Shown one piece after another: positions 12,272 to 16,324 of a stretch of DNA of 16,324 bases (positions are counted from its first letter, which is position 1; each line of letters starts with the position of its first letter). The notes under the pieces are model-generated. The model was not told the origin of the DNA. It ran no database searches and saw nothing but the letters and a program-made list of their open reading frames with translations. The stretch is from an uncultured Collinsella sp. (GTDB taxonomy: Bacteria; Actinomycetota; Coriobacteriia; Coriobacteriales; Coriobacteriaceae). A program made the translations under genes and the position numbers. The stretch is from contig USCN01000008.1 of assembly GCA_900553165.1 (NCBI GenBank), forward strand, positions 1 through 16,324. The letters run 5' to 3'.

Positions 12272-14713
12272 CTACCCCAGCGAGCGGTTGAGGGAGCCGA
12301 GCTCGTCGTTGCCCATGGTGCGCCACATTTGGAAGATGCAACCGCGTGCCAGGAAAAAGAAGCCGTTGTCGACCAGTTGCACAGCGACATCTGCAAGCTG
12401 ATTCGTCACGGCTGACACTGGCGGCAACTCGAGTCCAGCCTTGCGGATGGTCTCGACCGCTTCCTCAAACGTCGGAGGCTCGCTGACACCCATCTCGTTC
12501 ATAAGGCCCTGCATTTCTTCCAGCGCGCTGCTGCCTGATTCCTCACCGCGCGGCACGAGACGGTAGCAAGCCAGCGCCAGGTCGAGCTGATCGCAATTCC
12601 AATAGGCAAACGCCAAGCGATAGAACAGGTAGCCAATTGCAGAACGATCGCTGGCAATACGTAGGCCGTGGCGCGCCACCTCGATAATCTCGTCAAAGCG
12701 CTCCAGACGCGCAAGCACGTTGATGAGCGCAAAGTGCGATTGCATGGACGAGCGCGCCAGATCGTAAAGATGGCGCACCTCGGGCAGCGCTCGTTCAAAG
12801 TCCTCTTGCTCGGCATAAAAGCTGCAGATCTCGTGCTGGGCAAAGTACAGCGCATCGGGCGCACGAAGGATTCGCACCGAGCGGTCTTCTTCCAACACCG
12901 GTAGCACCATGCGCACCAGCTGGTTATCGCAAAACTGCGTTTGAACCGGACCTGTCGCCAAAAGCTCGGCGACGGCGCACTTAGCCTCCAACTCCTCGAC
13001 AAGACGGGAAAAGCCTTCAAAAGCACCTGTACGGTCGACTTTTGCCTGCTCGCGCAATTCAACAACACGGGCCACGTATGGGTCATCGTCCTCTTCCATG
13101 ACCTCCAACTCGTCAGCCTTATCGGCGAGCAGCAGATCGCGCAGCGCCGGCGGCAGTGTGCGATGATCATCACGCGGACGAGCATGAACCTCCGCAGGCT
13201 CAATCGTCTCCGGAGCGGTTGACTCATACGCCTCAAGCACACGCTTGCACGGCATATCGTCCATGTCCATGCTCTCAAGATCCTTGGCGACAGGCACGCA
13301 ATCGGCCAGATAGGCCGCGCGCCCAAAGAAATACGTTGCAACAACGCGCTCGCCCTGCTCACTGTCGGGAGCAGCAATCTGCACATAGCAGCGCGTGATG
13401 CAGGCGCCCGCGGCAAAACACGCTGCCGCAAGCGTGAGTGCCACGCGCGCATCGTGCTCCGCGGCCCAGATCGCGCGCGTGTCCTCGTCCAGCTCGCGCC
13501 AGGCGTCATCCTGAGCGTCGTATTCACGTTGTGGCATAGCATCAACGACAGACTGCCCAAACCGAACGAGCATGATCCCCTCGGCAACGTTTGCCCGATA
13601 GGTATAGTCGAGCCGCGTGGCCACGTTAAGCGCCTCGACAATACGCGCGAAGCGGGTACGCACATCCCACTCACCGCCCGGCTGGCAAGCCACCGTACCC
13701 GGTTTGCCCCACGGGTTATCGCTCGAGGCCGTATCGAGCAGTCGGGGAACATCGTTGGTCGTCTTGGCGATATGCCACGCATCAAAGAGCGCGCAGCCCT
13801 CAAGGCTCGGCGAGGATGCCGCAGGGACCAATCCGGCCCCGATGTGCTCAAGGATGCCGGAGAGACGGTTAAGACGGCACTCGATGGCAAGCAGCATGTC
13901 AATCTCGTCCTGGTCCAGCAGGCTGCGATCAAAATTGAGATAGAAAAGCTTTGAGCGATCGATGCGAGCCAGGCTCATCTCGGACTTAGCGGCGATGGTG
14001 CGCAAGCGGGGCAAGTCAATTTCACTCATAAGGGCGGCGGCATAGCGCTCGATACCGCTCGGATTCTCGGCATGGTCAACGCGGTAAAGCAGCGTCTCGA
14101 TAGCATCAGGGAGCGGTGCCGTGTTAAAGCCCAAAAACACCTCGACCGGCTCGGGCAACTTTACGAGCTTGATCTTGTCGATAACATTTTGCATACCCTC
14201 GTCGAGTCCGCCGGCGTCCGCCGTGCTCGCAATGGCATTTTCGGAGTCAGCGAATATCACGTAGCGCAGGAACATCGATGCCATGAACTCGCCGTAAGGA
14301 AGGGAGCGGGTCGAATTCCATGTCTCGTGGTCGGACTGCTCGCGCATGGGGCCTTCGGGAGAGCCGACGGTTCGCGCGCACGCGCGCATTGTGCCGTTGG
14401 CTCCCCGAACCACAATCTCACCAATACCGGAGTCCGACTCGTCAAGGACCAGTTCCATGTCGGGATCGTTGGGCAGCGGAGTCTCGCTAACGGGGCGGTC
14501 CACCTTGTACACCTCGCCCGAAACGCTTACATAGCCCAAAAGCGACACATGGCTTTTGCCAACGAATTCGACGACATAGCAAGATTCATGCTGATCCTCG
14601 CCAAAGAGTTTCCAGACCACGCCATATGAACGTCCCGCAGGCTGCTCGGGCATCGCCGGAAAGCGCTTTTTGGGATCGAGAAACCTGAGCTTGTATGTCG
14701 GACGCTCTGCCAC
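12272..14713 (-). CDS. Unrecognised 813-residue protein with TPR-like C-terminal region
   Basis: I do not recognise this protein by family. It is acidic, has no signal peptide or membrane helix and is probably cytoplasmic. The N-terminal part (about 1-150) is beta-rich, with the line YGVVWKLFGEDQHESCYVVEFVGKSHVSLLGYVSVSG. The middle is long and helical. Residues about 618-725 contain repeated helix pairs such as ALYFAQHEICSFYAEQEDFERALPEVRHLY and YLFYRLAFAYWNCDQLDLALACYRLV, which look like tetratricopeptide (TPR) units and suggest protein-protein binding. No catalytic motif was seen. The start is GTG at 14713 with AGGGTGA seven bases upstream; a hairpin (14751-14769) lies in the leader. No terminator separates its stop from the tRNA-Ser promoter 50 bases on. 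It stands alone between two tRNA genes. That it is a real gene is supported by length, codon pattern and start context. Confidence 0.85.
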   Translation of the reverse strand: MAERPTYKLRFLDPKKRFPAMPEQPAGRSYGVVWKLFGEDQHESCYVVEFVGKSHVSLLGYVSVSGEVYKVDRPVSETPLPNDPDMELVLDESDSGIGEIVVRGANGTMRACARTVGSPEGPMREQSDHETWNSTRSLPYGEFMASMFLRYVIFADSENAIASTADAGGLDEGMQNVIDKIKLVKLPEPVEVFLGFNTAPLPDAIETLLYRVDHAENPSGIERYAAALMSEIDLPRLRTIAAKSEMSLARIDRSKLFYLNFDRSLLDQDEIDMLLAIECRLNRLSGILEHIGAGLVPAASSPSLEGCALFDAWHIAKTTNDVPRLLDTASSDNPWGKPGTVACQPGGEWDVRTRFARIVEALNVATRLDYTYRANVAEGIMLVRFGQSVVDAMPQREYDAQDDAWRELDEDTRAIWAAEHDARVALTLAAACFAAGACITRCYVQIAAPDSEQGERVVATYFFGRAAYLADCVPVAKDLESMDMDDMPCKRVLEAYESTAPETIEPAEVHARPRDDHRTLPPALRDLLLADKADELEVMEEDDDPYVARVVELREQAKVDRTGAFEGFSRLVEELEAKCAVAELLATGPVQTQFCDNQLVRMVLPVLEEDRSVRILRAPDALYFAQHEICSFYAEQEDFERALPEVRHLYDLARSSMQSHFALINVLARLERFDEIIEVARHGLRIASDRSAIGYLFYRLAFAYWNCDQLDLALACYRLVPRGEESGSSALEEMQGLMNEMGVSEPPTFEEAVETIRKAGLELPPVSAVTNQLADVAVQLVDNGFFFLARGCIFQMWRTMGNDELGSLNRSLG

Positions 14714-14750
14714 GAAGTATCACCCTGATCGGTCGCTTGAAGAAGGAGTG

Positions 14751-14769
14751 GTCGCGAATTAGTCGCGAC
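14751..14769. other. Hairpin upstream of the 813-codon gene
   Basis: GTCGCGA and TCGCGAC form a perfect 7-bp stem around ATTAG, about 40 bases before the GTG start. No T tract follows on either strand, so it is more likely an operator or leader structure than a terminator. A second, weaker inverted repeat, ACTCG-N10-CGAGT, lies beside it. Confidence 0.45.
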
Positions 14770-14830
14770 ATCTACTCGGAATCTTACACGAGTCGACAGG
14801 AAATCGTCCGCTTTACGCCCGCGCCTCGAC

Positions 14831-14857
14831 CGAGGTTCGAATCCATGCGGTGTTGCC
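14831..14857 (+). other. Stray tRNA T-arm-like sequence
   Basis: GAGGTTCGAATCC followed by a sequence ending TGTTGCCA reads like the T-arm and 3' end of a tRNA on the plus strand. The T-stem has mismatches, and no tRNA body precedes it. It sits directly beyond the tRNA-Arg terminator, in the same arrangement as the T-arm-like sequences beyond the two tRNA-Ser-type terminators. It may be a tRNA remnant; no product is expected. Confidence 0.4.
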
Positions 14858-14863
14858 ATAAAA

Positions 14864-14890
14864 GAAAAGCCCCCGTTGCCGGAGGCTTTC
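14864..14890 (-). terminator. Terminator of tRNA-Arg
   Basis: On the minus strand AAGCCTCCG and CGGGGGCTT pair with one G-T wobble around GCAA, then TTCTTTTAT follows. It begins about 10 bases past the tRNA-Arg CCA. It is a good intrinsic terminator. Confidence 0.85.
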
Positions 14891-14899
14891 GATTTCAAT

Positions 14900-14976
14900 T
14901 GGTGCGGCGTATAGGATTCGAACCTATGACGTTCTGATTCGTAGTCAGACCCTCTATCCAGCTGAGGTAACGCCGC
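14900..14976 (-). tRNA. tRNA-Arg(ACG)
   Basis: A complete 77-base tRNA with encoded CCA. The acceptor stem is GCGGCGT/ACGCCGC with discriminator A, the D-arm contains AGCTGGATAGAG, the anticodon arm is TCTGA-CTACGAA-TCAGA and the T-arm is ATAGGTTCGAATCCTAT. In bacteria the A of the ACG anticodon is normally converted to inosine by TadA, which lets this tRNA read CGU, CGC and CGA. Confidence 0.97.
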
Positions 14977-14987
14977 AGCGCAAGACA

Positions 14988-15017
14988 TATAAAACCACTT
15001 TAGCTTATTGGAGTCAA
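14988..15017 (-). promoter_or_regulatory. tRNA-Arg promoter
   Basis: The minus strand has TTGACT (15012-15017), an 18-base spacer and TTTATA (14988-14993), about 12 bases before the mature tRNA 5' end. It is a good match in spacing and sequence for a housekeeping promoter. Confidence 0.6.
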
Positions 15018-15053
15018 GCACAATCTCAAACTTTTTTGTGGAACGCAGTTTTG

Positions 15054-15431
15054 TCATGCTGCTCCGCATATACCGCCGTTCCCCGTACGATCGATTGGCT
15101 TTTCGATCACGTCGAACTTAGCGTCAAGTTCCCTCAGGAGCGATCTCACCCGCTGGGCACAATCATAATCGGCAAACGAGATGCTCAGCATGCGCGCGAC
15201 CTGGTTGGAAGTCCCAACTCCATAGAAGTGCTCCAGCGCCACAAGTCCCTCGTGCGTCACAAAGGTCTCGACCACATGCGGCGACTCCTCAAAGCACCAT
15301 TGTGTCAACGGACCCTCGCTCGTCTGTCGAACCACCAGGCCACCCATGCCAGACGGCTCACACGTTACAAGCAGGTACTCCCCGCCCTCGTCGCTCTCAA
15401 ACAAAACCACCCGATCATCAAACAGCTCCAT
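15054..15431 (-). CDS. Unrecognised 125-residue protein, possibly SOS-controlled
   Basis: I do not recognise the family. The product is small, acidic and soluble, with no signal peptide or membrane helix. The first half is mostly beta-strand (VVLFESDEGGEYLLVTCEPSGMGGLVVRQ, with an FVTHEGLVALEHFYGVG segment after it). The second half is helical (DCAQRVRSLLRELDAKF), ending in a GNGGICGAA tail with one cysteine. No catalytic motif is visible. The ATG is preceded by AAAGGGGA at six bases, so translation is well supported. The promoter region has TATGCT (15465-15470) and a LexA-type box overlapping the expected -35. It lies between serS upstream and tRNA-Arg downstream on the same strand. Confidence 0.75.
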   Translation of the reverse strand: MELFDDRVVLFESDEGGEYLLVTCEPSGMGGLVVRQTSEGPLTQWCFEESPHVVETFVTHEGLVALEHFYGVGTSNQVARMLSISFADYDCAQRVRSLLRELDAKFDVIEKPIDRTGNGGICGAA

Positions 15432-15464
15432 CGCGTCCCCTTTCTCTCGCTCTTATTTAGCAAA

Positions 15465-15470
15465 AGCATA
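15465..15470 (-). promoter_or_regulatory. Candidate -10 box for the 125-codon gene
   Basis: TATGCT on the minus strand lies 33 bases before the ATG. The position 17 bases upstream (15488-15493, TCTGTA) is a weak -35 that falls within the LexA-type box and the adjacent palindrome, so a bound repressor would cover it. Confidence 0.4.
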
Positions 15471-15482
15471 GCAGGTAGATGG

Positions 15483-15504
15483 CTGTATACAGAACAGTTG
15501 TTCG
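15483..15504. promoter_or_regulatory. LexA-type (SOS) box with adjoining palindrome
   Basis: GAAC-AGTT-GTTC followed by G (15492-15504) matches the GAAC-N4-GTTC core of LexA boxes in Bacillus and actinobacteria; the fuller CGAAC-N4-GTTCG consensus differs at only one base. The perfect palindrome CTGTATACAG (15483-15492) overlaps its left edge. It lies about 52 bases before the ATG of the 125-codon gene, at the presumed -35. Confidence 0.5.
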
Positions 15505-15558
15505 TGTGTTTTCTATTGAGCTGTCCGCACGGCATGGTATGGACCTGCGCACGAAATA

Positions 15559-15580
15559 GGGCGCCCCCGAAGGAGCGCCC
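15559..15580 (-). terminator. serS terminator with UUCG tetraloop
   Basis: On the minus strand GGGCGCTCC-TTCG-GGGGCGCCC forms a 9-bp stem (one wobble) with a very stable UUCG loop, followed by the modest T-rich TATTTCG. It starts 25 bases past the serS stop codon. It separates serS from the small SOS-box gene. Confidence 0.75.
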
Positions 15581-15604
15581 TTGCATATCCCCTATGCAGC
15601 CAAT

Positions 15605-16324
<720 letters not shown>

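Noticed and set aside
12499..13932. 477-codon minus-strand frame overlapping the 813-codon gene
   Set aside because: It is very rich in Arg, Ser and Ala, as expected of a shifted frame in GC-rich DNA, and lies wholly inside the 813-codon gene, which has the better start and composition.
14527..15069. 180-codon minus-strand frame running through tRNA-Arg
   Set aside because: It crosses an intact tRNA gene, its terminator and the start of the 813-codon gene. The GFEPRSR-type peptide is a translation of T-arm sequence.

Overview
The window comes from a GC-rich, high-coverage bacterial chromosome. I infer a Coriobacteriia-type actinobacterium, most like Collinsella, from codon use, the extended HtpG, the VanRS-like pair and a GGGAC-type intergenic repeat; no rRNA or other decisive marker is present. 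Nearly everything is on the minus strand. The one plus-strand protein gene is a D-alanyl-D-alanine carboxypeptidase.

In transcription order on the minus strand, the left two thirds read: a VanR-like response regulator and VanS-like sensor kinase; pstB (phosphate ABC transporter ATPase); a PhoB-like regulator and PhoR-like kinase; a terminator; a tyrosine-kinase polysaccharide control set (Wzz/CpsC membrane adaptor, CpsD/BY-kinase, CpsB/PHP phosphatase); an ElaA-type GNAT acetyltransferase; and htpG (Hsp90). The themes are cell-envelope and phosphate sensing and stress. The carboxypeptidase gene diverges from the vanR-like gene. Between them lies an inverted repeat (10289-10315) that also holds a TTAAG direct repeat at 11-bp spacing, a plausible binding site for an OmpR-family regulator.

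The stretch 11768-12271 has no protein gene. It holds the carboxypeptidase terminator, an intact tRNA-Ser(GCU) on the minus strand with promoter and terminator, and a second, degenerate tRNA-like element. Two 90-bp copies, exactly 190 bp apart and without gaps, each carry the tRNA-Ser 3' end plus its terminator. Next is an unrecognised 813-codon gene with TPR-like helices near its C-terminus. The 14714-15053 gap contains a hairpin, another stray T-arm-like sequence and tRNA-Arg(ACG) with its terminator and promoter. A 125-codon unknown gene follows, with a good LexA-type box (GAAC-N4-GTTC) at its presumed promoter. The window ends inside serS, of which the C-terminal 239 codons are visible.

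The most interesting points are the tRNA-derived repeat region, the terminator-like hairpin inside the htpG leader, the divergent VanR/carboxypeptidase operator, the SOS-like box before an unknown gene, and pstB and the cps control genes standing apart from their usual partners. No CRISPR array, insertion sequence, prophage gene or obvious new defence system was seen.
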